A stretch of DNA of 64,000 bases. Source: PoT sp049331405. Its GTDB lineage: Bacteria > Planctomycetota > Planctomycetia > Isosphaerales > Isosphaeraceae. Below the pieces are notes generated by a model. That model had not been told where the DNA came from, did no database searches, and worked only from the letters and a program-made list of their open reading frames with translations. Numbering within the stretch: position 1 is the first letter of the stretch; every line of letters starts with the position of its first letter. Below are positions 25,080 to 33,913 of the stretch, in pieces. A program made the position numbers and the translations under genes. The stretch spans positions 2,976,001 through 3,040,000 of the forward strand of contig NZ_CP186274.1 in NCBI RefSeq assembly GCF_049331405.1, in the 5' to 3' direction.

Positions 25080-26225
25080 TCAGAGTTCCAGGAGCAGGCA
25101 CGCCAGAAGGGCGGCCCGCTCGGGGAGGGTATCGATCAGGATATGCTCGTGGATCGCGTGGGCTCCGGCCCCCTTGACGCCGAGGCCGTCGAGCGTCGGG
25201 ATCCCCGCGGCTGCCGTGAAGTTGCCGTCACTGCCGCCCCCCGTGGAACCTTCGCCGAGCTCGAGCCCGAGTCGACGGCCGATCTCTTTGGCACTGGCGA
25301 AGAGGCTGGCGATGGCCTCGGTCCGCTCCATGGGAGGCCGGTTCATCCCCCCACTGACGACGAGTGCGGCGCCGGGGTGGACCGGGCGGAGTTGCCGGAT
25401 CCCTTCGTCGATCCTTTTGGCTTCGTCGGTGCTGGTGACCCGGACGTCGACGCGAGCCTGGGCATGGGCGGGGACGACGTTCGGCGTCGTACCCCCCTGA
25501 ATCAGGCCCACGTTGATCGTCGTGCCGCGTGATGGGTCGGCGAGTTCGTTGATCCGGAGGATCTGGTGGGCGAGTTCGTTGATCGCGCTGATGCCTTTTT
25601 CGGGCTCGACGCCGGCGTGGGCCGCTTTCCCCTCGACTTCCACGGTGTAGGCACCGACGCCTTTCCTCGCGGTTTTGAGGCTCCCGTCCGCGAGCGGGGC
25701 CTCCAGGACGAGGGCATAGGCGCTCGGAGCGGCCGTCGCCTCGATGAGGGCCCGCGAGGTCGGGCTGCCGATTTCCTCATCGGAGGTGAAGAGGACCTCG
25801 ACCGGCCTGGGCAAACTGGCTCCGACCCTGGCGATCGCCTTCAAGGCCCACTCGACCAGGACCAGGCTTGCCTTCATGTCATAGGTGCCCGGCCCGAAGG
25901 CCCAGTTGCCGTCGATCCGGAAGGGCTGGCTTTGCAGCGTCCCGATCGGCCAGACCGTGTCGAAGTGTCCGAGGACCAGGCCGGGCGCAGGGGATTCGGG
26001 CCCTTTGGAGCCGAAGCTGGCGAGGACGTGATCGCCGCCCGAGGGGTTTCCGAGGACGGACACATCCCCGCCGATCGCCTCGAAGAGATCGGCCACCGTC
26101 CTGGCCAGGCTATCGAGGGCGGCCTTGTCCCGGCTCGGCGACTCGTGGTCGACGTAGGCTTCGAGCCTCGCGAGCATGGCTTCGCGCTCGCCGGTCAGGA
26201 ACTTGAGGATTTCGTGGCCGTGCAT
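25080..26225 (-). CDS. M20 family zinc peptidase/deacylase, predicted N-acyl-amino acid hydrolase
   Basis: This 381-residue cytoplasmic M20 (CPG2-like) hydrolase has the metal and catalytic residues in order: GHFDTVW (His ligand plus catalytic-side Asp), GPGTYDMKAS (bridging Asp), TSDEEIGSPTS (catalytic Glu and Glu ligand), and the final His in HAIHEHI. The dimerisation lid domain starts around KAAHAGVEPEKG. The start ATG 26225 (MHGHEILKFL) follows a non-coding extension. Between the racemase (gap 47 nt) and the GNAT (gap 13 nt), its likely job is to remove the N-acyl group from the L-product. Carboxypeptidase activity is the alternative. Confidence 0.85.
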   Translation of the reverse strand: MHGHEILKFLTGEREAMLARLEAYVDHESPSRDKAALDSLARTVADLFEAIGGDVSVLGNPSGGDHVLASFGSKGPESPAPGLVLGHFDTVWPIGTLQSQPFRIDGNWAFGPGTYDMKASLVLVEWALKAIARVGASLPRPVEVLFTSDEEIGSPTSRALIEATAAPSAYALVLEAPLADGSLKTARKGVGAYTVEVEGKAAHAGVEPEKGISAINELAHQILRINELADPSRGTTINVGLIQGGTTPNVVPAHAQARVDVRVTSTDEAKRIDEGIRQLRPVHPGAALVVSGGMNRPPMERTEAIASLFASAKEIGRRLGLELGEGSTGGGSDGNFTAAAGIPTLDGLGVKGAGAHAIHEHILIDTLPERAALLACLLLEL

Positions 26226-26272
26226 TGGGGTATCACTCGGGGCGGGTTCGGGATTTCGGGGGGATTCTGGCC

Positions 26273-27382
26273 TCAGGCCTCGAGCGTCCAATCCCGCACG
26301 CTCTTCTCCGCGATCCGCTCGAGGATCGGCTCATGGCCGATGCCGACCTCGACGGGGACGGTCACGAGGCCGTTGGGGGCGAGGATCGGTGGCTCGACGA
26401 TGTCCTCGTGGTAGTACTTGTCGGAGCCGGAGACGTCGCCCGGGAGGCTGAAGCCGGGGAGACTGGAGATCGCCACGTTCGCCGCGCGGCCGATGCCGTA
26501 CTCGTGCATGCCGCCGCACCAGACGGGGATGCCGCGCGCCAGGCAGTGGTCGTGGATCCGCTTCGCCTCGCGGAGGCCGCCGACCCGGCTGACCTTGATG
26601 TTGATGACCCGGCAGGCCTGGAGGTCGAGCGCCTTGCGGGCATCCTCGACCGAGTGGATGCTCTCATCGAGGCAGACCGGCGTCGTCAACGCCGCCTGGA
26701 GCCGGGCGTGGTCGATGATGTCGTCGTGGGCTAGCGGCTGCTCGATCAGCAGGAGGTTGAAGTCGTCGAGCCGCTTGAGGTGCTCGATGTCGTCGAGCGT
26801 GTACGCGGAGTTGGCGTCGACCTGGAGCGGGATGTCCGGGTAACGCTCGCGGACCTGCCGGACGACGTCGACATCCCAGCCGTGACCGATCTTCAGCTTG
26901 ATCCGGCGATAGCCTTCGGCCAGGTATTGCTCGATCAGGTCGAAGAGGGTCTTGATGTCGCGCTCAATCCCGAGGCTCACCCCCGACGCGATCTCGGTGC
27001 GGGTCCCGCCCAGCAGTTTGGCGAGGGGCTTTTTCTGCTCGCGGGCGAGGGCATCCCAGCAGGCCATTTCCAGGCCGGCCTTGGCGAAATTGTTCCCCTT
27101 CACGAGCCGGTAGAAACCGACGAGGTCGTCGATCGACTCCCAGTCCTTGCCGATGACCGAGGGGGCCAGGAAATCCTTGAGGATGTGCCAGCAGGTCTCG
27201 GCCGTCTCGGGACAATAGTACGGGTCGGACGGGCAGGCGCACTCGCCCCAGCCGACGACCCCCGAGGCCGCCTCGACGCGCACGAGGATGTGCGCGATGT
27301 GATCCTTGGCGCTGGAGCTGGTCCGGAAGGGGCGGACGAGGGGTAGCCGGAGGAGTTGGAGGGAGATCTTTTGAAGTCGCAT
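26273..27382 (-). CDS. menC: OSBS / N-succinylamino acid racemase (enolase superfamily)
   Basis: This 369-residue protein has the length and start (MRLQKISLQLLRLPLVRPFR) of the MenC/NSAR class. The chemistry residues are all visible: the KxK acid/base pair in RRIKLKIG, metal ligands Asp in QVDANSAY, Glu in LIEQPLAH and Asp in CLDESIHS, and the opposite-face Lys in NIKVSRVGG. Members of this class make o-succinylbenzoate for menaquinone, racemise N-succinylamino acids, or do both. No other men gene is nearby, and the two following genes encode an acyltransferase and an N-acyl hydrolase, so the racemase role is favoured here. It is first in the three-gene cluster. Upstream frame extension is non-coding. 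Confidence 0.88.
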   Translation of the reverse strand: MRLQKISLQLLRLPLVRPFRTSSSAKDHIAHILVRVEAASGVVGWGECACPSDPYYCPETAETCWHILKDFLAPSVIGKDWESIDDLVGFYRLVKGNNFAKAGLEMACWDALAREQKKPLAKLLGGTRTEIASGVSLGIERDIKTLFDLIEQYLAEGYRRIKLKIGHGWDVDVVRQVRERYPDIPLQVDANSAYTLDDIEHLKRLDDFNLLLIEQPLAHDDIIDHARLQAALTTPVCLDESIHSVEDARKALDLQACRVINIKVSRVGGLREAKRIHDHCLARGIPVWCGGMHEYGIGRAANVAISSLPGFSLPGDVSGSDKYYHEDIVEPPILAPNGLVTVPVEVGIGHEPILERIAEKSVRDWTLEA

Positions 27383-27599
27383 CCTGGCGTCCGTCCGCTC
27401 CCGCAGGTGGAAAGTGCAATTCGTGATGATGCGTCCCGGTCGAGTGGGCGAGCACTCGTGGCATGTCATCCTACGTAGATGCGAAGACCTGTTCAGGCGA
27501 GGGGCTTTCCTCGGCATCCGGGACCATTCTACACTCTCGCCGGGCCCCTTGCGAGCCGCGAGGTGGTCGATCCCAGATGCCGAGGGACCCGTCGGCGTG

Positions 27600-29282
27600 T
27601 CAGACCATCTTCGAGATCTTCTCCGCGAGCCGCTCGAGGGCGGGGCTGCGGTCGTAGCGGTCGAGGTGGACGTTGATCAGGCTGAAGCTGGTCGTGTTGG
27701 CCACCGAGGCCTGCAGGGCCGACTCGAATTCCTCCTCGGTGCGGACCTCGAACCCGAGGCCGGTGCCGAAGACGAGCGGGATCTTGTGGAAGGCCCACTC
27801 CTGGATGTCGTTGAAGGTCCCTTCGAGCAGGAACCGCTCGGTCGTGTACCCGTGGTTATTGAGGATCACCACGATCGGGTTGAGCCCGTGCCGAGCGACG
27901 GTGGAGAGTTCCATCCCCGTCATCTGGAAGGCTCCGTCGCCGACGATGACCAGGGCCCTCGACTGGGGATTGGCCATCCCCACGCCGACCGCGGCCGGCA
28001 CCGAGAACCCCATCGACGTGTAATAGGCCGGGCTGAGGAACTCGGTCCGTCGGCTCATGGAGAGGTCGACCGAGCCGAAGAGGCAGTCGCCGATGTCGGC
28101 GATCACGGTCATCGAGTCGTCGATCAGGTGGTTCAAGCGGGAGAAGAGCCGGGCCGAGGTCATCGGCTCCCCTTGTTTCGGGACCCAGGGAGTGGCGAGC
28201 ACTTCAGGCCTGGCGGGGACCGGCGTACGCGCGAGCTTGAGGTTGCGTGCGGTCAGGCCCCGGATGAAGTCGTCGAGGCGGACGTCGCTGTAGTGGTGGT
28301 AGCGGATCCGCAGGTCCTCGCTCGTCGCGTCGATGCAGCGAGAGGGGTCGAGCTTGGCGGTGAAGATGCCGAGGTTGATGTCGGTCAGGAAGCATCCGAG
28401 CATCAAGAGGCAGTCGGCCGACTCCACGCACTCGGTCACCTCGGCCCGCCCCATCGCCCCTTCGTACACGCCGGCGAAGAGGGGGTGCCCTTCGGAGATC
28501 ACGCTCTTGCCCAGGATCGTCGTGGCGATCGGCATGCCGGTCTGCTCGGCCAGGGCGATGAGGTCGTCCTGGAGGCCGAAGCGGTGGATCTCGACGTCGG
28601 CCAGGATCATCGGGCGTTTGGCGGCGGTCAGCATCGCCGACGTTTCGTCGAGTGCCTCGCGGAGGGCGTCGGGGTCGCTGGCGGGGAGGCCGACGGGGGC
28701 TCGGTGGGGGGCGACCTGCTTGGCCTGGACCTGGTCGCGCGGGATCTCGAGGTAGACCGGGCGCTTGTAGCGGACGGCCGCCTCGAGAACGCGGTCGATC
28801 TCGTTGAAGGCGGTCAGCGGGTCGTCGAGCACGGCCGAGGCCACCGTGATCTTCTCGAAGACCTCGAACTGCGTCTCGAAGCCCTTCACTTTGTGGTGCA
28901 GCAACGGGTTGCGGGCCCGCTCCGAGAGCCCCGGAGAGCCGCTGATCACGATGACCGGCGACTTCTCGGCGTAGGCCCCGGCGATGCTGTTGCAGAGGCT
29001 CAACCCGCCGGCGCAATAGGTGACGCAGACGCAGCCGACGCCTCTGAGCCGGGCGTAGGCGTCGGCGGCGAACCCCGCGCTATCCTCGCGCGTGACCCCC
29101 ACCAACGTCATCGGGCCTGTCTCCATCATCTTGTAGAGGGTGAGCACGTAGTCGCCCGGGATCCCGAAGACGTGCTCGACGCCGAGGCCGTGGATCCGGT
29201 CGAGGAGGTACTGGCCGATCGTCGGCGTCGAGGGATCGGAATCATCCGCGAGGATCGCGCCCGGGGAGGTCGAAGTCGCCAT
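27600..29282 (-). CDS. ThDP-dependent 2-oxoacid decarboxylase (pyruvate/indolepyruvate type)
   Basis: This 560-residue enzyme has the PDC/IPDC architecture. The N-terminal PYR domain has GIPGDYVLTLYKMME, the activating Glu in VTREDSAGFAADAYAR and the active-site His pair in LLHHKVKGF. The central domain has few markers. The PP domain carries the ThDP motif GDGAFQMTG, followed about 25 residues later by NNHGYTTER. AAGGAG precedes ATG 29282. The substrate-pocket segment after HH (KGFETQFEVF) differs from the classic KTDYHYQ of yeast/Zymomonas PDC, so pyruvate, phenylpyruvate or indolepyruvate are all possible. It lies 32 nt after the GGCT-like gene and about 217 nt before the racemase cluster, on the same strand. 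Confidence 0.87.
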   Translation of the reverse strand: MATSTSPGAILADDSDPSTPTIGQYLLDRIHGLGVEHVFGIPGDYVLTLYKMMETGPMTLVGVTREDSAGFAADAYARLRGVGCVCVTYCAGGLSLCNSIAGAYAEKSPVIVISGSPGLSERARNPLLHHKVKGFETQFEVFEKITVASAVLDDPLTAFNEIDRVLEAAVRYKRPVYLEIPRDQVQAKQVAPHRAPVGLPASDPDALREALDETSAMLTAAKRPMILADVEIHRFGLQDDLIALAEQTGMPIATTILGKSVISEGHPLFAGVYEGAMGRAEVTECVESADCLLMLGCFLTDINLGIFTAKLDPSRCIDATSEDLRIRYHHYSDVRLDDFIRGLTARNLKLARTPVPARPEVLATPWVPKQGEPMTSARLFSRLNHLIDDSMTVIADIGDCLFGSVDLSMSRRTEFLSPAYYTSMGFSVPAAVGVGMANPQSRALVIVGDGAFQMTGMELSTVARHGLNPIVVILNNHGYTTERFLLEGTFNDIQEWAFHKIPLVFGTGLGFEVRTEEEFESALQASVANTTSFSLINVHLDRYDRSPALERLAEKISKMV

Positions 29283-29314
29283 CTGATCGTCTCCTTGGCC
29301 GAGAAGTCGAGGCA

Positions 29315-29698
29315 TCATTCCGGGGAGGAAATCGGCCCGAGGCCGATCCGAGGCCCTTCCCAACGCGTCAAAGGTCCCTGCGCGCCCTGGGGCAAGGGGC
29401 GGACATAGACGTAGACCCAGGCCGATCTGCCCGAACGCGTCGTGACGGCCAGGCGCTCGTACAATCCTTCGTCCACACCTTCGTAAAGGTCAAGGCGGCG
29501 GAGCAAATCATCGGAGATGGTGGAACATGTCATCCCATCAACCCATGATGCGTCGGGGTCGTCGACGTCGACCAGGCCCGGATAAGGACCGAAGTTGTAG
29601 AGACGCCCCCGGACCGCGTCGGCGACCCAACCCCCTGCAATGGCCGCGGCGGGGTCGGCCGGCATGAGCGTCCCGTAGGTGAACAGGCTCGTGGGCAT
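29315..29698 (-). CDS. Gamma-glutamylcyclotransferase-like (AIG2/GGCT) protein
   Basis: This 127-residue protein has the GGCT fold signature: LFTYGTLMP (glycine-rich substrate loop), GRLYNFGPYPGLV, DLYEGVDEGLYERLAV with the candidate catalytic Glu in YEGV, and a terminal strand AWVYVYV. The family releases 5-oxoproline from gamma-glutamyl compounds, but many bacterial members have other gamma-glutamylamine substrates. The ATG at 29698 begins exactly at the domain. A GTG at 29761 in frame, preceded by AGAAGGGG, would add 21 residues and is a real alternative. It is upstream of the decarboxylase in the same direction. Confidence 0.75.
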   Translation of the reverse strand: MPTSLFTYGTLMPADPAAAIAGGWVADAVRGRLYNFGPYPGLVDVDDPDASWVDGMTCSTISDDLLRRLDLYEGVDEGLYERLAVTTRSGRSAWVYVYVRPLPQGAQGPLTRWEGPRIGLGPISSPE

Positions 29699-29988
29699 GA
29701 CGTCTCGAACCGTCGCCTCGACGTGTGGAAAGGAGCCGTCGAGTCCGTCTGGGTTATCCACTGCACGTCCCCTTCTCTTTTTTTATCCGGCCAACCACCT
29801 GTCGCATGACATTTCTTCGTCCCAAAGGCCCTGTTTGTTCCTCGCCAATGGCGTGAGGGGGCAGGGGAGGCGACGATGAGAGCGAGCATTTTTGGAGATC
29901 CGGGGAAAAGTCTGATCGGCCCGGCCATCGAGGCGTCTGTATTAGAGTGTGCGGTTTGTGAGTTCGGGGCAACGAGGAGCCGCCTGGA

Positions 29989-32862
29989 ATGGGGAACGGC
30001 CAACGAGGGACCCTGCATCGGCAGATCGGACGCCTTTTCTCCGAGGGCACGGACGCCGGGGCCTCGGATACCCAACTGCTGAAGCGGTTTGCGACGGCGC
30101 GGGATGAGGACGCCTTCGCGACCCTGATGACCCGGCATGGGCCGATGGTCCACTCCGTCTGCCGGGGTGTGCTCCACGAGTCTCGCGACGTCGACGACGC
30201 CTTCCAGGCCGTCTTCCTCATCCTGGCGAGGAAGGCGGAGGGAATCTGGGCCGAGGGCCCACTCGGGGGCTGGCTCCACAAGGTCGCCTACCGGGTCTCG
30301 CTCCGGGCCAACGCCGCGAGTTCCCGCCGGCGAATCCACGAACGACGCTTCGCCGAACTGGCGAGCCTGTGGTCAGGTACCAATGGCAATGATGACTTCG
30401 GGCCGACGCTCCACACGGAGATCGCCCTCCTGCCGCCTCGCTTTCGCCTTCCCGTCGTCCTCTGCTACTTCGAGGGCCTGACCCAGGCCCAGGTGGCATC
30501 GGAACTGAAATGCGGCGAGGCCACGGTCCGGCGTCGACTGGCGGGGGCTCGGGAGCGATTGCGCACGCGGCTCTTGCAGAAAGGCTTTGCCCCAGGCGTG
30601 GCTCTGGCTGCACTGGAGTCGATCGTGTTTTCGGAGGCAAAGGCCGCGATTCCAACGGTTTGCGTCGAGGCAACGCTCAAGGCCGCGATGAGGATTTCTG
30701 CCGGCGAGTCTGTTTCGGCGGTGGCGGGAACCAGGCTCCTGGAACTGAGTCGAGGAGGAGTGGGAGCCATGACGATCGGCGTGGGGAAGGGGACTATCAT
30801 CGCATTGATCCTGCTCGGGGCTTGTGTCTCCTTGCCGATCGTACTCGCCGGCATGGAGAACGATCGGCCAATGGTTATGGAGAATCCGTCGCCTGTCGGG
30901 ACGCCCAGGACTCGAATTGCCTCGGCGCCTCCCGCTGATGACACGCTCCGCTTTCAGGGCCGAGTGCTCGACCCAGAGGGGAAACCCGTCGCGGGGGCCT
31001 CGATCTTCGTGTCGCACAATTTTCGTGAGTATCGGCCAGACCCCGTGGCACCTCGACCCAGGGGGATCTCCGGCGCCGACGGTCAATTCTCGTTAGAGAT
31101 CAAGAAGGCCGATCTGCCGACTTCCCTCTACACCGAGGCCTGGAAGTGGCCACTGTTGATCGCCACGGCCCCCGGATTCGCACCTGGCTTCCAGATGCGA
31201 GCGGAGACAGATGGTCGTTGGTTGATCCGCATGATCCGAGATGATGTGGCGATCGAGGGCCGCATCCTCAATGTTGACGGTCAACCAGTGGAGGGAGCCT
31301 CGGCGAGGGTCATTTCGCTGTCGCAGCACCCCTCGGGGAGCCTCGAGCCTTTCTTCGCCGCCATTGATGCGGGGAGGCCTGCAACTCAGACGCAGGGAGA
31401 AATACTTGCGGTCTGGGAAAGTGACGACGTTGCAGGATCATTCTCGAAGGTCATGACGGGCCCCGATGGGCGGTTCCGGCTCGCGGGGATCGGCCGCGAG
31501 CGGCTCGCGGAGGTGCTGATCGAAGGGCCGACGATCGAGAGTCACATCGAACGCGTGGCGACCCGTGTGATGGCAACTCGCCGAGCCCCCGAGAGGGCAT
31601 TTTCTTTCGCCCCTGATCGCATCTATCAGGGAGCGAAATTCGAGGTCGTCGCAGGGCCGACTCGACTCGTGACCGGCCTGATTCGCGATGCGGAATCCGG
31701 CCAGCCGATCGAGGGGGCCTTGCTCACGTCCAACCGGCCGTCGGATTGCCGGTACGTTCATGCCATGACCGACGCAGAAGGACGTTACCGCCTGACCGGC
31801 CTGCACATCCGCCGCGATGATATCGGGGAGCGTGCGGAAATTCTCGTCACACCTCCTCCCGGCCAAGCCTATGCCCGGGGCTCATTCTGGCTGGACGACG
31901 GCCGAGATACGAAGGCGGTCACGCATGACGTGGCGCTCAGGAAGGGTATCCGAATCCGTGGACGGACCATCGATAAGGCGACCGGCAAGCCGCTTCGCGC
32001 GATCGTCGGATATCTCACGCGAGCCGGGAATACGCACCTCCGAGAGTACCCCGCGATCAGCGAAGTACGGACCGGGGTGCCCGACCTGCTCAGCGACGAG
32101 GACGGTCGCTTCGAGCTGGTAGGAATCCCCGGGCCGGGGGTGGTTACGGCCAGGATCAGGGACGTCAGGGACGCTCCTTATCGCATGGGCGTCGGGGCCG
32201 AGAGCATCAGAGACCGATCCGTCATTAAAGGTGCGGATGTCTTCGTCGGAGGCGAGGGAAACTGGCACATCATTGGCAACTTTCATGTTCTTGCGCCTAT
32301 TGACCCGGCGCCTGGTATTCGGGAGCTTGACCTGACGCTGGCCTTCGATGCGGGGAGTTCGATCGAGGCGACGCTAGTAGGCCCCGACGACCAACCCTTA
32401 GCCGGGGCCGTCGTCGAGGGCTGGTTTCACTTCTGGGACGTACCCAAGGGCCCGCTCGAATCAGCTACGGTGAAGATCACGGGTCTCGCGCCGGGCGAGG
32501 AGCGTCGGATCCTGGCCAGGCATCCGGCTCTCAAGTTGGTCGGCACGAAGGTGATCGACGGCGAAGCCAAGGGCCCGGTCCGGATCAAGCTGGAGCCGTG
32601 GGGCGTCGTGACGGGGCGGATCGTCGATCCCGATGGGCAGCCCAGGAGCAAGGTCACGCTGACCTGCAACGGCGCTGAACCCTCAGAGGTCCTGGCCGAC
32701 GCCGATGGTCGCTTCCGCGCCGAGGGGGTCGTCCCCGGGGCACCTTTCTCCATGTTCGTCCACTCGAAGAACGGGAGGAAGGTCATCAAGCAGGTCCACG
32801 AGATGACCCTCGCCGGGGGCGAGACCAAAGACCTCGGCGATATCGAAGTCGACGAGCGTTGA
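29989..32862 (+). CDS. ECF sigma factor fused to TM helix and carboxypeptidase-regulatory-like repeats
   Basis: This 957-residue protein starts with a complete ECF sigma factor. Region 2 is about residues 38-110 (FATLMTRHGPMVHSVCRGVL, VDDAFQAVFLILARK, GGWLHKVAYRV). Region 4 is about 140-195 (LLPPRFRLPVVLCYFEGLTQ, then AQVASELKCGEATVRRRLAG). A TM helix lies at about 264-288 (GTIIALILLGACVSLPIVLA). The remaining 670 residues would be periplasmic, with about six beta-sandwich repeats of the type LRFQGRVLDPEGKPVAGASI, IEGRILNVDGQPVEGAS and VTGRIVDPDGQP. This resembles the planctomycete ECF groups with anchored extensions. It presumably senses an envelope signal and activates transcription after proteolysis or by conformation; no separate anti-sigma gene is adjacent. 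GAGGAG lies 9 nt before ATG. Confidence 0.88.
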   Translation: MGNGQRGTLHRQIGRLFSEGTDAGASDTQLLKRFATARDEDAFATLMTRHGPMVHSVCRGVLHESRDVDDAFQAVFLILARKAEGIWAEGPLGGWLHKVAYRVSLRANAASSRRRIHERRFAELASLWSGTNGNDDFGPTLHTEIALLPPRFRLPVVLCYFEGLTQAQVASELKCGEATVRRRLAGARERLRTRLLQKGFAPGVALAALESIVFSEAKAAIPTVCVEATLKAAMRISAGESVSAVAGTRLLELSRGGVGAMTIGVGKGTIIALILLGACVSLPIVLAGMENDRPMVMENPSPVGTPRTRIASAPPADDTLRFQGRVLDPEGKPVAGASIFVSHNFREYRPDPVAPRPRGISGADGQFSLEIKKADLPTSLYTEAWKWPLLIATAPGFAPGFQMRAETDGRWLIRMIRDDVAIEGRILNVDGQPVEGASARVISLSQHPSGSLEPFFAAIDAGRPATQTQGEILAVWESDDVAGSFSKVMTGPDGRFRLAGIGRERLAEVLIEGPTIESHIERVATRVMATRRAPERAFSFAPDRIYQGAKFEVVAGPTRLVTGLIRDAESGQPIEGALLTSNRPSDCRYVHAMTDAEGRYRLTGLHIRRDDIGERAEILVTPPPGQAYARGSFWLDDGRDTKAVTHDVALRKGIRIRGRTIDKATGKPLRAIVGYLTRAGNTHLREYPAISEVRTGVPDLLSDEDGRFELVGIPGPGVVTARIRDVRDAPYRMGVGAESIRDRSVIKGADVFVGGEGNWHIIGNFHVLAPIDPAPGIRELDLTLAFDAGSSIEATLVGPDDQPLAGAVVEGWFHFWDVPKGPLESATVKITGLAPGEERRILARHPALKLVGTKVIDGEAKGPVRIKLEPWGVVTGRIVDPDGQPRSKVTLTCNGAEPSEVLADADGRFRAEGVVPGAPFSMFVHSKNGRKVIKQVHEMTLAGGETKDLGDIEVDER

Positions 32863-32878
32863 TGCCCTCGCCCGTCGC

Positions 32879-33913
32879 TCAGGGGTTGCGTCGGTTGGTC
32901 AGCTTGGCGACGTCGTGCAGCAAGGAGTCGAAGACCATTTGAACATAGACTTTGCGGGCGATGTGATAGTCGGCCTCGATGCAGCGGTCGGCGAGGACGA
33001 GGACGTCCTCGGGCTCGATGCGGGCCACGAGGTTCGCGACGGCGGCGAGGTCGTGCGGGTCGGAGGAGGGGGGGGCGATCCCGGCCGTCTCCCAGAGGGC
33101 GTTGCGGAAGAAGCGGGCGAGCTCGCCGATGAGCAGCGAGGCTCGATTTCTCCTGTCGATCGACTCCTTGCCCGCCTCTTTCACGAAGGCGTCGATGCGG
33201 AGTGAGAGGGCCGAGGCGTCGAAGCCTTGCGGCCCTGCGATCTCGTCGATCATGTTGCGGCGGAAGTGCGAGAGCTCCGGATCGGCCAAACCTCGGGCGC
33301 GGCCGACGCTCCCCTCGGAGAGTCTGGCGAGACGCTCGGCGTCTTCCGGGTCGGAGGTAATGCCTTGTTCCTGGAGGAGCGCGGCGAGTTCCGGCTCGGG
33401 AAGGGGCTCGAACCGGACGACCCGGCAACGCGAGACGATCGTCTCGAGCTGGAGCTCGGCCGAGGTGCCGATCAGGATCAGGACCGAGCCGGCCGGGGGC
33501 TCTTCCAGGGTCTTGAGGAAGGCGTTGGCGGCCTCGTCATTGAGGTCGTCGGCGTCGTCGATGATCGCGATTTTGCGAGCGCCTCGCGCGGGCTTGAGGC
33601 CCAGCTCGGAGCAGAGTTCGCGGATCACCTTGATCGGGAGCTCGTGCTTGTCCTCGGGCTTCGCCACCATGTGGACGTCGGGGTGGGTCCCGCCGAGGAC
33701 TTGCAGGCAGCTCGAGCAGGTATTGCACGGCTCGAGCATCGACTCGTCGTTGGTCTCGCAGAGCAGGGCGCGTGCGAGGGTCTGGGCGAACGTCCGCTTG
33801 CCAATCCCCTCGGGGCCGGAGAAGAGGAAGGCGTGCGGCAACCGCCCCTGGGCCTGGCTTTGCCTCAGGCTCTCGACGACGCGGTCATGACCTCGGACCG
33901 TTTGCCAGGGCAC
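32879..33913 (-). CDS. holB: DNA polymerase III subunit delta prime
   Basis: This 344-residue clamp-loader subunit has a P-loop GPEGIGKR (residues 33-40) and four zinc-ribbon Cys residues (Cys52, Cys63, Cys66, Cys69; CNTCSSC). It also has a DDADDLNDEAANAFLKTLEE Walker-B-like helix and the SRC motif in TIVSRCRVVRF. The C-terminal collar domain has normal length. The start at 33913 overlaps the 3' end of tmk by 29 nt, a common tmk-holB pairing. A complete Walker A suggests nucleotide binding may persist, unlike E. coli delta prime. Confidence 0.93.
   Translation of the reverse strand: MPWQTVRGHDRVVESLRQSQAQGRLPHAFLFSGPEGIGKRTFAQTLARALLCETNDESMLEPCNTCSSCLQVLGGTHPDVHMVAKPEDKHELPIKVIRELCSELGLKPARGARKIAIIDDADDLNDEAANAFLKTLEEPPAGSVLILIGTSAELQLETIVSRCRVVRFEPLPEPELAALLQEQGITSDPEDAERLARLSEGSVGRARGLADPELSHFRRNMIDEIAGPQGFDASALSLRIDAFVKEAGKESIDRRNRASLLIGELARFFRNALWETAGIAPPSSDPHDLAAVANLVARIEPEDVLVLADRCIEADYHIARKVYVQMVFDSLLHDVAKLTNRRNP

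Noticed and set aside
27414..29408. 664-codon plus-strand frame opposite the decarboxylase
   Set aside because: Shadow frame of a conserved ThDP enzyme.
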